This document shows positions 44,355 through 54,981 of a DNA stretch of 64,000 bases, piece after piece (positions within the stretch are counted from its first letter, which is position 1; the number at the start of each line of letters is the position of its first letter). A program made the translations under genes and the position numbers. Source of the stretch: Hexactinellida sp. DTS-2022 (Eukaryota > Porifera > Hexactinellida). A model generated the notes under the pieces. It was given only the letters and a program-made list of their open reading frames with translations. It did no database searches and had not been told where the DNA came from. The stretch is taken from NCBI GenBank assembly GCA_028753945.1, contig JAPNXP010000010.1, forward strand, positions 4,653,042-4,717,041. The letters run 5' to 3'.

Positions 44355-44548
44355 CAGTCAGGTCTGCTTATTATGAACAAGATTCCGTCTGCTTAATATG
44401 AAGATTTTTTATTATGAACAAACCCTACGGTACCAATTTAACAACTTACATAGGGTTTGTATTAAGTTGAGTTCGCTTATTATGAAGTCTCTCTATTATG
44501 AACACAATTTTTGGTCCCTTGAATGTTCATAATAAAAGAACCTGACTG
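44355..44548. mobile_element. Pogo/Tc1-like MITE
   Basis: Left end CAGTCAGGTCTGCTTATTAT and right end ATAATAAAAGAACCTGACTG are inverse with small differences, and TA flanks both sides. TTATTATGAA is repeated internally in both orientations. 194 bp, non-coding. Confidence 0.85.
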
Positions 44549-45867
44549 TATTTTGATTAAAACTATAAATGCTTTTCTGGTTTAGAAAAATAGCTAACGA
44601 AATTCGTTTGTAAATATTAGCTATTCTAATTACAAATTCTCTTTTTAATTCAATCATACTTTGCCTTTATAATGCTAGCTCCTTGTTTATTTATATCCTG
44701 AACTCATGCCCAACTCTTGTTCTGCTCCCAGATGTGCTACTGGATATTATAGTGCCATAGTGGTGTTGCAGTATTTCACTTCCTTCTGGGCCGCAAGATA
44801 TAAATGATAAATGAAAACGTTTTCTGCATAGAGATGGTGAGTATATCTTTACTAGTTGGACATGCTTTTAATTAAGGATGCTGAACGCGAAATCCTATTA
44901 GGTACTATGGGTAGTTTCTACAGTTTTATTCAATTAATGTTAAATCACTAAAAACATAAGATCTATGACCCTAACTAAGATATTTAGTACTTGAGTGCAT
45001 TTCTGAGAATTCTATTTTTGGCATGCTATATGAAAATGTGTGCATTGGCTTCCCATTGACGTAATACAATAGAATCAAAACTTTTCGAGGAATTCCAGCA
45101 GAAACTGTTTGGGCGTAAGTTCTAAAAATTATACTGTATATTCATCATTACTAGGAATAAAAAATTGACCTCGACTGGAACTGTAGCGCACTTACTTTCT
45201 ATTCTGGAATTATCTATACCTTGTTTTGTCAAAATAGGGTCAGATTTTGACAATTTTACCTTGAAACGAGTTAAATAAACAGGAAGAAATTGTTGGATCT
45301 TCACAATCAAGGTCAAATTTATTAGTTATAGTGTATAGAAGGATATCTGAAAGTTTTAACTAATTCCGCTCTATAACTTTTGACATAAAACCTCCCAAAG
45401 TCTAAAAAACCGTGTTTTGAGAAACAAGCGTTCAAAGTTTCTTTGATTATTCCCAGTCATTATACATGCAAATCGCTTGTTTATGATCCTAGTAGGTACT
45501 CATCTGAGTCGTTGAATGACTCGGAGGTATCATGCAACGATCATGTGGCGTTTAACTCCCTTTCCAATGCGTGCTGGTAAATTTCCCTGCCTCCCCCCTC
45601 CCTACAGTCGGGATCTGGTTGGCGTCGTCGTGGGTGGTCTAGGGGTGAACTTCTAAGCCACAGTAGGTTTGGGGATATAACTGCTACCTCCCTTCATCCA
45701 GGAGAAGGTCTCGTTCTACCCGTCCACTCTATCAGTCTTTATCGGAGTGTCCGACTATGAATGTTCTTCTTGCTAGAGCCTCAAAGGCGTTGTCCAATAG
45801 TCTCAACGTGGCATTTCTTGAATTGTAGTAGAATATATATCGGTTTCAATATCTCCGTGAATGGACT

Positions 45868-46143
45868 TTGAACGAATGTTGCTTACACCTGAGAGGTGTC
45901 GTTTCAATTGAAGACTGTGAGGAACTGATTAGGGGGATGTGCATCGTTTGCCATCAAATGTCTGGGTCTTTTTGGAAACTACGACAAGGAAGCAGGATAG
46001 GAAGATTCGTGGAAGAAGATATTCGCTTGAGAAGAAAAATGTCCATGCTCGGAAGGGGAGTTGTTAGTCAAGAAGTGGGCTGTGAAGATACGGGTGAGAG
46101 GCTCGGGAAGACACGGGTGAAAGGATCAGGAAGACATGTGTGA
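45868..46143 (+). CDS. Hypothetical ORF in a GC-richer island
   Basis: 91 codons starting MNECCLHLRGVVSIEDCEEL, with basic and glycine-rich repeats near the end (GRGVVSQEV, GERLGKTRVKGSGRHV). It lies in 45540-46260, visibly richer in G+C than its surroundings, inside the putative THAP intron. The next frame has C, H and C spacing (MCNYHNVPTFGCVPENC) faintly like a retroelement gag zinc motif. I recognise no family. It may be a remnant of another element or may not be coding at all. Confidence 0.2.
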   Translation: MNECCLHLRGVVSIEDCEELIRGMCIVCHQMSGSFWKLRQGSRIGRFVEEDIRLRRKMSMLGRGVVSQEVGCEDTGERLGKTRVKGSGRHV

Positions 46144-46589
46144 AAGAATCGGGGAAGACTGATGAACCTCGATGTCGGGATGATAGGAGTGTTCATCAAA
46201 CTATGTGCAACTATCACAATGTGCCCACATTCGGTTGTGTTCCTGAGAATTGTCGCTTGCTGAGTAAAAAGCCGAAGACATATGCTAATAATCTAATGAA
46301 CTACATATGTTTTTTGGAGAAATATTACACAATGTAGTTGTAAAAGAAATATCTAGGTTTGAAGTCGAAATGTGAAATTCCTATAATCCTGGAATTTATA
46401 CTTTTCAAACTATTGCTCGAGTCTAGTTGTTTGATGATTTGTACACTAATAATAAATATGCAGTTTAACAACCGCAAAATGTTTACCCAATACAATGTTG
46501 TAAACAGTATCGCCGGAAGTATCAAGGTATGAGCAAGTGATGTAATCACTTGATAAGCTAATTGACAAAAAAAATGGATAAAAAGAATT

Positions 46590-46661
46590 GGTAGGACTGG
46601 GGTTCGAACCCGGGCTGCGCGCTCGCCTGGCCAGTTCGCTACCCAAACGTCCACCAGGGCT
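46590..46661 (-). ncRNA. tRNA-like sequence, probable SINE head
   Basis: On the minus strand, CCCTGGTGGACGTTTGGGTAG followed ~35 bases later by GGGTTCGAACCCC resembles the A and B boxes of a RNA polymerase III promoter. The B box is perfect. The 5' and 3' ends do not form a full acceptor stem (GCCCTGG against CCAGTCCTACC pairs only in part), so it is more likely a tRNA-derived SINE head than a working tRNA. A T-rich stretch (on the minus strand) follows at ~46565-46585, with a ~60-bp tail to about 46500. Confidence 0.5.
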
Positions 46662-48956
46662 TAAAATTTATAATAATCTGGTTCTGATACTTGAATGCTA
46701 TATATATACAAGGAAAACTTTATAAAAGTATAAAATATTGTAAAAAATCTCCATATTTGGTCATTTCAATAAAAATGACGTCAATAAATAGCCTCAGGGA
46801 AGGTCCTAGAAATGTGATTTTTGGAAAATTGCACTTCTAGGTAAAATTATGTTATTGAACTACAACATAGCAGCATAAACTCGTTTTCCATTGTTAACAT
46901 AAAATTCACCATATTTTCGCGTACAGCATCCTTAATTACTTAGTACCAGTTTTCCTTTAAGCTTAACATCACTTACATACTTTAATTAATAAATAACTTA
47001 TATGTAGACCGTCTATTTCTAGACCAGGTTTTCTTACATATACATTAGTAATACCCATATACGGCAGGGGGTTTGGTCTACAGAATTTATAGACGGTCGA
47101 CAATTTTTTGGCTTATTTGTATTTGCTTTTTATATAGACCGTCTACATATAAGGATGCTCTTTAATTAATCATACGTAATTATGTAATTATATGCTAGAT
47201 CTTCACACACTGAAAACATTTTCGTTTGTGCTAAACACTTTGATCCTGATGATATCATTGACACACAAACTTATCTTGACATGATGGCCAAACGAAGATA
47301 CGACCAATAAAAGCTACATTGAAGAAAGGCGCATTACCTAAATACCTTCCTGGTGCCCTGATCGTCTTAATCATGCTATCAAGTATCAGCGGCTTGATAG
47401 AGACAAAAGGAGCATGATTTACTGATCCAAGTATGTCAAGTTGTGCTAAATGTAAAAGTTTTGTATTTTAACCTGTTTTATGTTATTGTATATAGGCAAT
47501 GAGACAGAGTGTTGACTTGTACGAAGAAGAACAGAGAAAATTCACTGTCTCTAAATCATCTGACATTAAGATCTCCAAGGATTGTTTTTTGGCACCTTGA
47601 TACCACATTTATATTGTCAATAAGACATCAAATATTGTCATTTCAGTCCAAAACATTATTACTATTGACAAGTTTCTTCAAGTTAAAGTGTTATAATCGT
47701 GGAACCCTTGCGAATCTCTCAATCAGCTGGATGTTTGAAAACCGATAGATATGGACATTGATTGATTAATCAACACTCTTGGAAGGGAGTTCGTCTCAAG
47801 GAACGAGATTCTTTAAGGAACGAGATTACAGATGTAAAACTACAATGTATTGATTCGTCAAGTCCTGGAAAATGAGAGGGCACTTAAACAGTCTAATATT
47901 CTCAAGTTGTATAATAGGAAAGATTATGTCCATAAAGATAGAGATTCGTTTATGGAATTTATCAGAAGCTTCGAAACCCATGAAGATTATCTTTATCGCA
48001 GCCATCCGGAGAATTGTGATTTCACACATAATGTCTGTGGCCACTCTTTTGAAGTTTTTTCCTGAATTCATACACAAGAAAACCTCTAGCTTTTATCGGA
48101 GGATATGCTGCCTTTCTTATTAAGGAAATTGTCTAAAATCTCAGATTTGTACCCCGATCGTTGTTCAGTACTCACTGAAAATATACGGAATTGAATGGAA
48201 ATTGAAGACCCGAATTTTAACTTTTGCCTTTGGCCTTTTTGATCGTGGCTGCTTAAAATGGCCCTTCCAATTACGTGCTAAATGTGGTATTTACACCTTG
48301 GAAAGTGTTTACAATTATGTTTTCAATCGGATTCAAGCAACTCCCCCTCCTAAAACTCGATAGTGAAAAGTGCGAAGACTTCGTTGATGAGTGTATAGAT
48401 TGCTTAGTACAGAAGGAAAATCAATTTATTACTTTAATTTTAACAACAGTAGCCAATTGTTACTTAACAGCAACAAGGCAAAGAACCATATTGTATTATT
48501 GTTCCTATTACCTGCCCCAAAGAAAATCATGAGAGATTCCTCTAAATATTTGCTTAGTTTTCATAATTATACTATCTAGTTTGCATGTAATAATAATACT
48601 TGAGCTTGAATTTATGTTGGGAGACAACTATGACCCATATATATAACTTTGATATGTGTAGTTGATATAATGAGTCTAGTATTAATCAGGTAATTGGTTA
48701 CAGTTAGAAAAATAAACCCGCCTTTATTTTATCCCTGGTCCAAAGCAGTGAAATGGCCTTTATATAGTAGGCTATGATAGAACCTTTTTATAGAGAGGCT
48801 CCTGAATTAACATTTAACAAGGCCTCTTAGTGAGTAAGAGGTTTTCTGCTGAGCACCCATTAGGGTCGCTGGCTATACTTAATCCTACTCACTTGACCCC
48901 CACTATAGTTAGGGCTGACTTCTCACCTGTCCAAATATTATATGAATTTACTTATA

Positions 48957-49083
48957 CAGCGATCATCGGCGTTTGTATTAAAAAACCTGGCTACTTTCTA
49001 CCGATTGTTTTTTTATGTTTATAAAAAAAACACCATCGGTAGAAACTAGTCAGGTTATTTAAAACAAACGCCGATGATCGCTG
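48957..49083. mobile_element. Small palindromic MITE
   Basis: CAGCGATCATCGGCGTTTGT at the left and its exact inverse at the right, with pairing over ~55 bp per arm and a short TTTATGTTTATAA loop. TATA flanks both sides. 127 bp in all. Confidence 0.85.
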
Positions 49084-49205
49084 TATAAATAAATAAATAT
49101 TATATTACTTAGTGAAAGTATAATGTAGCTTCTAAATAATTAATTAATATCAATTATATTAATATGATTACAAATTACAATACACATTTGTATGTTTGTT
49201 TGAAG

Positions 49206-49377
49206 GTACGAGAAACGAAATGACTTTTCAGACCCTGTAGATGTAGACATGCAAATTAGTGTAGATTGCCGCATTAAATTTAAAGAACTTGGATTAGCAT
49301 GTCCTATTTGTCATTCACCAATTCAGAGCAGTTTGGAAATAATATCATTTAGAAGTTCCTTAATTCAAACACACTGA
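49206..49377 (+). CDS. Candidate terminal exon of an unidentified gene
   Basis: After an acceptor-like GTTTGTTTGAAG ending at 49205, a frame runs YEKRNDFSDPVDVDMQISVD, then CRIKFKELGLACPICHSPIQ, to a stop at 49375-49377. It has no ATG at its start and a C-x-x-C pair. Residue use looks coding (varied and not AT-biased), unlike nearby frames. No upstream exon was located and I do not recognise the family. It could be an eroded transposon piece. Confidence 0.28.
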
Positions 49378-49804
49378 CCTTGAGTTTGAGATTTTCTGAT
49401 TAATTCCCAATCCCATTCTGAATGGACTGGGATTAATCTTAAGATCTTTAAAACTATAATTCCCTAGGGATTTGGCCCCATCTCTGGTCTGAAGGATTAC
49501 TGTATATGGAATAGTGCCATCTACTGTTATCCATGGTCAAAATTAGTTATAAGTCCATTATTACGAAGTTTACGGCTGACAGCATTTCATATCATTCAAC
49601 CACCAACTATAGTAAGTACTACCTCCGAATTAAAATTATGTCGGCATAGCTATAATTTTAGATTTTGTGTGTGTGTGAACATAGTTGCCAAAGTGGCTTA
49701 ATAATATTTATGCAGTACATAGAGTAGAACTTTTTACGAACATGGTAATGCAAACACTATTTCAGTCCCTTTCAATGCCTTTTCAATACAAATTATATTG
49801 GTTA

Positions 49805-50075
49805 ATACCGTATAGAGCCCCTATTCGAATAATCACCTACCTCCAATAATAGCCCCCCCCCCCCCCCCCCCCCAATTAGCAAATACAAATTTACTACCGG
49901 TACCCTGAGTAACTTTCTTTATCTAATATTAGTCGCAATACGATTTATTATTAACCGACTAAACTTAATAAATTGTATCAACATGTGATATTCTCGAAAA
50001 GTCACAAAAAATATTGGTCAGAAATTGGCCTAAAAAATAATAATCGCCTAGGCCTCCGAATCGAATAAATGCGGT
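49805..50075. repeat. Possible MITE with homopolymer C tract
   Basis: TACCGTATAGAGCCCCTATT near 49808 faces GAATCGAATAAATGCGGTAC near 50062, a weak inverse pair. Inside lies an unbroken run of about 20 C residues (49853-49873). The length of that run is prone to sequencing error. Confidence 0.4.
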
Positions 50076-50367
50076 ACTTAATAGTAACTTAATTCCGGAT
50101 TTGTCGAGCGCGTTTAGACGGTCCCCTGGTGTTTGTACTAACGAGGTTCTACTGTATGTTTATGGTAATGCAGTTGTAAAAGTGCGTTTATAATAAAATT
50201 GATTTGTGAACCTTTGAGAAACCTGTGTGAGACCGTCGCAACTCTGCTTTGACCAAATTATAATATTTTAATAATTTCAGTAATGTCAATTTCTGTTTCA
50301 AGACTTTATAGTACAATTACTAGTATTATAAATAAAATCGAATTGTAGCGATTCCTGAGCAAATTGT

Positions 50368-51141
50368 ATGATTTGGAATAATTTAATACAGCACTTAATC
50401 TCATATTCATATACACGACTATTTCGAAGAATGGCCTCGCAACATTCAGGTAAGCAGGAAGCAGCTATTCACGCAATCAATGATTTTGTTAAGGATGGAC
50501 ATGTGCTAGGAATTGGCAGTGGGTCTACGATAGTATTCGGCGTGGAGCAGTTAGCATTACGAGTCAGAGAAGAGAGCCTCAAAGTGAAATGTATTCCTAC
50601 TTCTTTCCAAGCTCAACAATTGATAATAGAAAATAATTTACCCTTAACTTCCTTGGAACAATGTCCACTGATAGACGTAGCATTCGATGGAGCTGATGAG
50701 ATAGATCCTCAACTGGCCTGTATCAAGGGGGGCGGAGGTTGTCTCACCCAAGAGAAGATAGTCGCACATTTCGCCAAAAGCTTTGTCGTAATGGCAGACG
50801 CAAGCAAACGCTCTGACAAACTAGGTACAAACTGGACAAAAGGTCTTCCAATAGAAGTATTACCATTAGCTTACAGACCTGTTCAACTATCAATTGAGAA
50901 TAAGTACGGAGGTATAGTTAAGCTCAGAATGGCAGAGAAGAAGGCCGGCCCCTTGGTTACAGACAACGGCAACTTTATCTTAGACTGGCAGTTCACAGTT
51001 GGCGTGGAGCTGACATCAGCTGCTGACTGGGTTCTGCATATCCCTGGTGTGTTAGAGCATGGTCTGTTCGTGGGCTTGACTAAGTGTGCATATTTGGGGA
51101 ATCAAGAAGGAAATGTAGAAGTATTAAAACCTAATATTTGA
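50368..51141 (+). CDS. RPIA: Ribose-5-phosphate isomerase A
   Basis: 257 codons, unbroken. The enzyme interconverts ribose 5-phosphate and ribulose 5-phosphate in the non-oxidative pentose phosphate pathway, in the cytosol. Family motifs are all present: GIGSGST (residues 48-54, phosphate binding), CIPTSFQA, VAFDGADEID (catalytic aspartates ~107 and 110), IKGGGGCLTQEK (Lys120 and catalytic Glu129) and VTDNGNFILDW. Length matches animal RPIA. Met22 (MASQHSGKQ) would give a protein starting at the conserved part; the 21 residues before it may be a longer leader or may not be translated. No intron interrupts the coding region. AATAAA lies at 51232-51237. Confidence 0.95.
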   Translation: MIWNNLIQHLISYSYTRLFRRMASQHSGKQEAAIHAINDFVKDGHVLGIGSGSTIVFGVEQLALRVREESLKVKCIPTSFQAQQLIIENNLPLTSLEQCPLIDVAFDGADEIDPQLACIKGGGGCLTQEKIVAHFAKSFVVMADASKRSDKLGTNWTKGLPIEVLPLAYRPVQLSIENKYGGIVKLRMAEKKAGPLVTDNGNFILDWQFTVGVELTSAADWVLHIPGVLEHGLFVGLTKCAYLGNQEGNVEVLKPNI

Positions 51142-51231
51142 ATTGTATAAAAGTCGAATCCTTGTAGTTGTACATTAATATCGTATATTCAAAAATTGGT
51201 CAATTTGTGATTAAGTTCCATTCTCGAATAG

Positions 51232-51237
51232 AATAAA
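51232..51237 (+). terminator. Polyadenylation signal of RPIA
   Basis: AATAAA 91 bp after the RPIA stop codon, in a T-rich context. Confidence 0.65.
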
Positions 51238-52004
51238 CTTGTAAATGGGCTGCATTTCATTGTATTAAGCTAAAATTATATGGGGCCCTAGAATCAATCC
51301 ATTTATTATATTCACCGGGAAAATTTAGCCTGTATTAATTGTTAATGTTGTTTTTTTGTTATTAAAATATCTGCCCTTCAATCTCGGTCGTTTCGCAATG
51401 AATCATGATCACTCATTTCCTACGTCTCGCTTTATTCAACATTTTTATGTTTAGTTGTTCTTATTACTAAATTTGATAAATGTATTTACACTCATTTATT
51501 TATAATAGCCATTGTGAGTTAGTAGTAAGTAGTAGGTTCATTTGTTAATTCACCTATACATAGATCCCGATGTTGGGTTCTGGAGGGCCTAAGGTAGGAG
51601 GCGATTTGCTATCCAGGAGCCAATCCGTGACGATCAATTGTGCTTTTAGAACAGCCATCAAAGTGTAGATTCAAGATATTATTTGCATAATTTTTGTCCC
51701 CGAATGGCAACGGAATTAGCGGCATAAGTATTTTTGTAGGCAAGAAAAAAGTGACCCAAAAATCCCTCTCTCTTCGTAGACAGAACCTGAATGCGGAAAA
51801 GTTTGACGCATATGTACCTATGTATATCTGTTCTGCCATGACCAGATGGTCCGGTTGGATAATTAATTTAAAATACATTAATTATTGATTGTGGACTGGA
51901 TTTGGATTAAAATTCGTATTCATCCGGATCCTCAGGCTATAAGATCTATGTATTATAAATTTATAAACAACGAAATTCGTATTCAAAATACTTGGTTACT
52001 AGTA
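51238..52004. other. No gene seen
   Basis: AT-rich intergenic DNA. A decayed copy of the GC-rich hairpin repeat begins near 51376 (CCCTTCAATCTCGGTCG). Part of 51890-52000 (GAAATTCGTATTCAAAATAC) matches dispersed sequence near 52840. Confidence 0.4.
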
Positions 52005-52479
52005 CAGTACACCCTCGCTAATCCGAACTGAGGTGTTCCGGTTCAAAAGATTTCTGTTCCAATTAGTGAATTCGTTCGGATTAGTGAAGTAAACATTCTC
52101 TATGTGCCTCTATAAAATGAAACCCGAAAATTTGAACAGAACTTGTCCAAACCTTTTAATCCAAACTAAATATGTAATATACAGTAGATGTCGGACATAA
52201 GCACACCGGTTATAAGAACATATCGGATATAAGAACTCTATGTTGGAAAACGGTTGCCATATATCCTATATAATTTATGTCGGTTATAAGAACATGCCGG
52301 TTATAATCACATTAAGTGCAGTTCCCGACGATGTGCTTATAACCGGCATCCACTGTATTACCTAAATACTTGCTAAGACTCATATTTTTATAATTCCATT
52401 GTAATATACAAATATTTAAGATTTTTTCCCCAAATTTATACGAAAATAGTTTTGTGTTCGGGCTAGAGAGTGTAGTACT
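52005..52479. mobile_element. MITE (CAGTACACCC type) holding a second MITE
   Basis: Left part CAGTACACCCTCGCTAATCC and GGTGTTCCGGTTC match the 15012-15318 element; the right end GTTCGGGCTAGAGAGTGTAG is eroded. The element is split by the 174-bp MITE at 52182-52355. Confidence 0.65.
52182..52355. mobile_element. Pogo/Tc1-like MITE nested in a MITE
   Basis: Ends CAGTAGATGTCGGACATAAG and CTTATAACCGGCATCCACTG are inverse with small differences, and TA flanks both. GGTTATAAGAACAT and variants repeat inside. Confidence 0.85.
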
Positions 52480-52579
52480 AATGTACTAACTTTCTCATCT
52501 ACAAATGTAGTCTATTTCATTATCACGTTGAAATATTCTGAACAAGCAATAATCCAGCCCTAATTAACAGTTTATTAAC

Positions 52580-52685
52580 ACGAGCCCTTCGGTCTCGGTC
52601 GCTTTGCAACGGATCGGTGGTACGCACCTCAAGTTAACGGCCGCTATGCGGCCTTACTCCTCCATGGAGGATGTTATACATCCCT
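52580..52685 (+). repeat. GC-rich hairpin repeat
   Basis: GAGCCCTTCGGTCTCGGTCG, then GCAACGGATC, AACGGCCGC and GCGGCCTTAC: compact GC hairpins in AT-rich surroundings, the same family as 17998-18125 and 53748-53825. Confidence 0.55.
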
Positions 52686-52919
52686 TTCTACCATTTCCGT
52701 TATTTTAAACATGTTTTACATATTACCCGTTGAAAGCTAACTTCTAGGTTGATTTTGAATTTTCGTTAATTTGTTTACCTAATTGTGTAAACAACAACAA
52801 CAAATATTCATATTATAAATTTATAATTGCGAAATTCGTGTTTAGCATACTTGTTTACCTATTATAACATTTGGAACTTAGTCTCTACATTATAATTTCG
52901 CTTTCTATTCCCCCATCAT

Positions 52920-53030
52920 TTTAAGACAATCCGGACACACACACAAACAGTCACTCACACACACAACAATCGAGTTTTAATAATACTAGCCGAAAAGCCG
53001 CCCTCTGGGCGGCGTTTTTATGCTAGTTTA
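52920..53030 (+). repeat. Retroposon-like tail and GC hairpin
   Basis: An ACAC tract followed by CACAACAATCGAGTTTTAAT and then ACTAGCCGAAAAGCCGCC with the hairpin GCCGCCCTCTGGGCGGC and a CTAG after it. The tail matches the 17864-19393 copies. The hairpin plus CTAG is what a Helitron 3' end looks like, but no 5' partner was found. Confidence 0.4.
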
Positions 53031-53549
53031 CTACGCTTTGTATTTGGCGGTAAGTTTCATTTTCACGTTTTAATCGCTTTCTCGCTGTATTGGGCGTTTG
53101 TTTACAATAATTACCAACATGCGAACGTTTTTTAAGTGGCATACGTAATAGTTGAATAACAAGTTTGGATTTAGTATGTCAATTATGACTGAAGTTGGCA
53201 AAATATGTCAACCCGATCTATATATAGCAATAGGTGTGACTATTAAATTGACCAACAACACAAATGTAGGTTGAATTTTATTGGTCTATAATATGTATAT
53301 TCAATTGTTGTTTATATTATGGGAAATCATATAGGAATACAACAGCTATACAAACGGAATACAAATAACTGAGTGGATATACAAACGGAACACAAATAAC
53401 TGATTGGACGAATTAATTTACTCTTGCCCAATTATTGGCAATTAAACTACAGTCTCAGTTAAGCATTCTATACTGCACACTTTACAATGATGGAGACATA
53501 AAAATCCTTTTATACTAATTGAAATGCTAGATGCTAATCCATACTGGGA

Positions 53550-53825
53550 CAACCCTCGAATTTAATTGGTTAAAGGTTTTGTCACCTTGGGGATGGAAGT
53601 TGTGAATATTTTTCTTAAAAATTGCTTTTCTTGAGTGGTCAGGTAATTCCTAGATAATATGCAAAATTTGTTAGAGATCAGTTCAGGCATCTCAGAGGAG
53701 ATGTGAGGATAGACAGACAGACAGACAGACATTGTCTTATATATATACGAGCCCTTCGGTCTCGGTCGCTTCGCGACGGTTCGGCGCTTCACGTCTCAAT
53801 TGACGGCCGCTGCGCGGCCTTACTA
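53550..53825 (+). repeat. Retroposon-like repeat with AGAC tail and GC-rich hairpin
   Basis: CCCTCGAATTTAATTGG at the left and a GGATAGACAGACAGACAGAC tract with TATATATA lead into GAGCCCTTCGGTCTCGGTCG, GGTTCGGCGC and GCCGCTGCGCGGCC. This is the clearest copy of the combination of simple-repeat tail and GC hairpin. Confidence 0.5.
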
Positions 53826-54176
53826 CTCCTTGAAACTAATCATTTATAATTATATATCTCTGTGGTGTATTAATTATATTCCTCATAAAGTCCCCTTAAT
53901 AAGAATGCTATAGCTATACAATATATTTTGTTTGGGAATTCGAATCCTCCCATTAGTAAGTAGCTCAATAAATTTCATTTGCACGATAAAGATAGCTCGA
54001 TTCCAAATAATACTACAAGAAAAACATGCAATAAAATAGACAAATCATTGATTGTTTAAATGAATTTATTTTCAATCAATCAGGAGCCTTATTCACTAAA
54101 CTACTTAAACTTAACCTTGACTTAAACTAAGTAAAAACTAAGTAATTGCAGAAAACTAAGTAAAACTAAGTATTTT
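53826..54176. other. No gene seen
   Basis: AT-rich. AACTAAGTAAAAACTAAGTA words repeat near 54125-54170. No gene seen. Confidence 0.4.
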
Positions 54177-54345
54177 TACTGTGCCGACTATACTATAGTA
54201 TAGTGGCCCAGTATTGAAATCACTGCCTTTATTATCGATATTATTATTACTGTGCCGACTATACTATAGTATAGTGGCCCAGTATTGGAATCACTGCCTT
54301 TATCGATAATATTACTACTGTGCCGACTATACTATAGTATAGTCA
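54177..54345 (-). repeat. Three tandem palindromic units
   Basis: Three units with ACTGTGCCGAC, the CTATACTATAGTATAG palindrome and GGCCCAGTATTG. The third is broken after its palindrome by a 158-bp MITE (54344-54501), and its remainder resumes as TATAGTGGGCCAGT. Confidence 0.8.
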
Positions 54346-54501
54346 GTGGCGTATCCAGGATTTTCATAAGGGGGGTGCTAAGGGCCGAATTTTGAAACTT
54401 AGGCCTGCACCGAAGCCCATCTGACTATTAATACAGCCGTGCTTGATCACCCAGCTAAGGGGGGTGCTCTAGCACCCTGAGCACCCCCCTGAATACGCCA
54501 C
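54344..54501. mobile_element. hAT-like MITE inside a palindromic unit
   Basis: Ends CAGTGGCGTATCCAGG and TGAATACGCCAC are inverse. Flanks AGTATAGT and GGTATAGT agree at seven of the last seven bases, a likely 8-bp duplication. GGGGGGTGCT near the left and AGCACCCCCC near the right extend the inverse match. Confidence 0.8.
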
Positions 54502-54554
54502 GGTATAGTGGGCCAGTTCTTATCTTACTGCCTTGGTTAGTTATTAGTCCGTAG

Positions 54555-54981
54555 CAGAGTGGACCATGGGTCGATGGGTCATGGACCATGGGTCGATGGG
54601 TCATGGGTCATGGGTCAAATGGGTCACCTAAATCGATGGGTCAGATGGGTCATGGGTCACGGCTCCGTGACCCATGACCCATGACCCATTTGGAATTTCA
54701 ATGTATTCTTCAGTTAAAATTCGAATCACTCATCATCATCATTATTATTATAACATTGATGTGCATTGAAAGACTAAACATATTCGACATTGCAACAAGT
54801 AGGTTTGTTGAGGTAATTTATACTGTTATTCTGTTATTCTGTTAATGTACAGTATAGTATATAGATATTTAAATTGTGTGATGGGTCAATGGGTCACTCG
54901 ATGGGTCAATGGGTCATGGGTCAGAAATGGGATGGGTCAGATGGGTCATGGGTCACCAATGTTGACCCATGGTCCACTCTG
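54555..54981. mobile_element. hAT MITE made of ATGGGTC repeats
   Basis: Ends CAGAGTGGACCATGGGTC and GACCCATGGTCCACTCTG are exact inverses. A perfect 8-bp duplication GTCCGTAG flanks it (54547-54554 and 54982-54989). Both ends are filled with short tandem ATGGGTC words; the right half mixes orientations. The centre is AT-rich with no ORF. Confidence 0.93.

Larger units (their letters stand above)
44706..48530 (+). pseudogene. THAP-domain transposon gene, broken
   Basis: An ATG at 44706 begins MPNSCSAPRCATGYYS, the start of a THAP zinc finger with its first two cysteines. It continues (with a frame change) DINDK, a stop where Trp is expected, KRFLHRDG, then a consensus donor GATG|GTGAGTAT at about 44836. 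The second half appears at 47209: TENIFVCAKHFDPDD, with the third Cys and the His, then (after a one-base shift) RPIKATLKKGALPKYLPG, the usual end of a THAP domain. Further frames to ~48530 (for example RGCLKWP and FKQLPLLKLDSEKCEDF) look like the body of a transposon-encoded THAP protein. THAP fingers bind DNA in P-element-like transposases. Stop and shifts show it is not functional. The family beyond THAP is uncertain. Confidence 0.5.

Noticed and set aside
46590-46661. Working tRNA gene
   Set aside because: The B box is good, but the acceptor stem is poor and no clear anticodon arm could be drawn. It is kept only as a tRNA-like SINE head.
53562-53792. 76-codon minus-strand frame
   Set aside because: It runs through a simple-repeat tract (AGAC) and the GC-rich hairpin repeat, with no domain.
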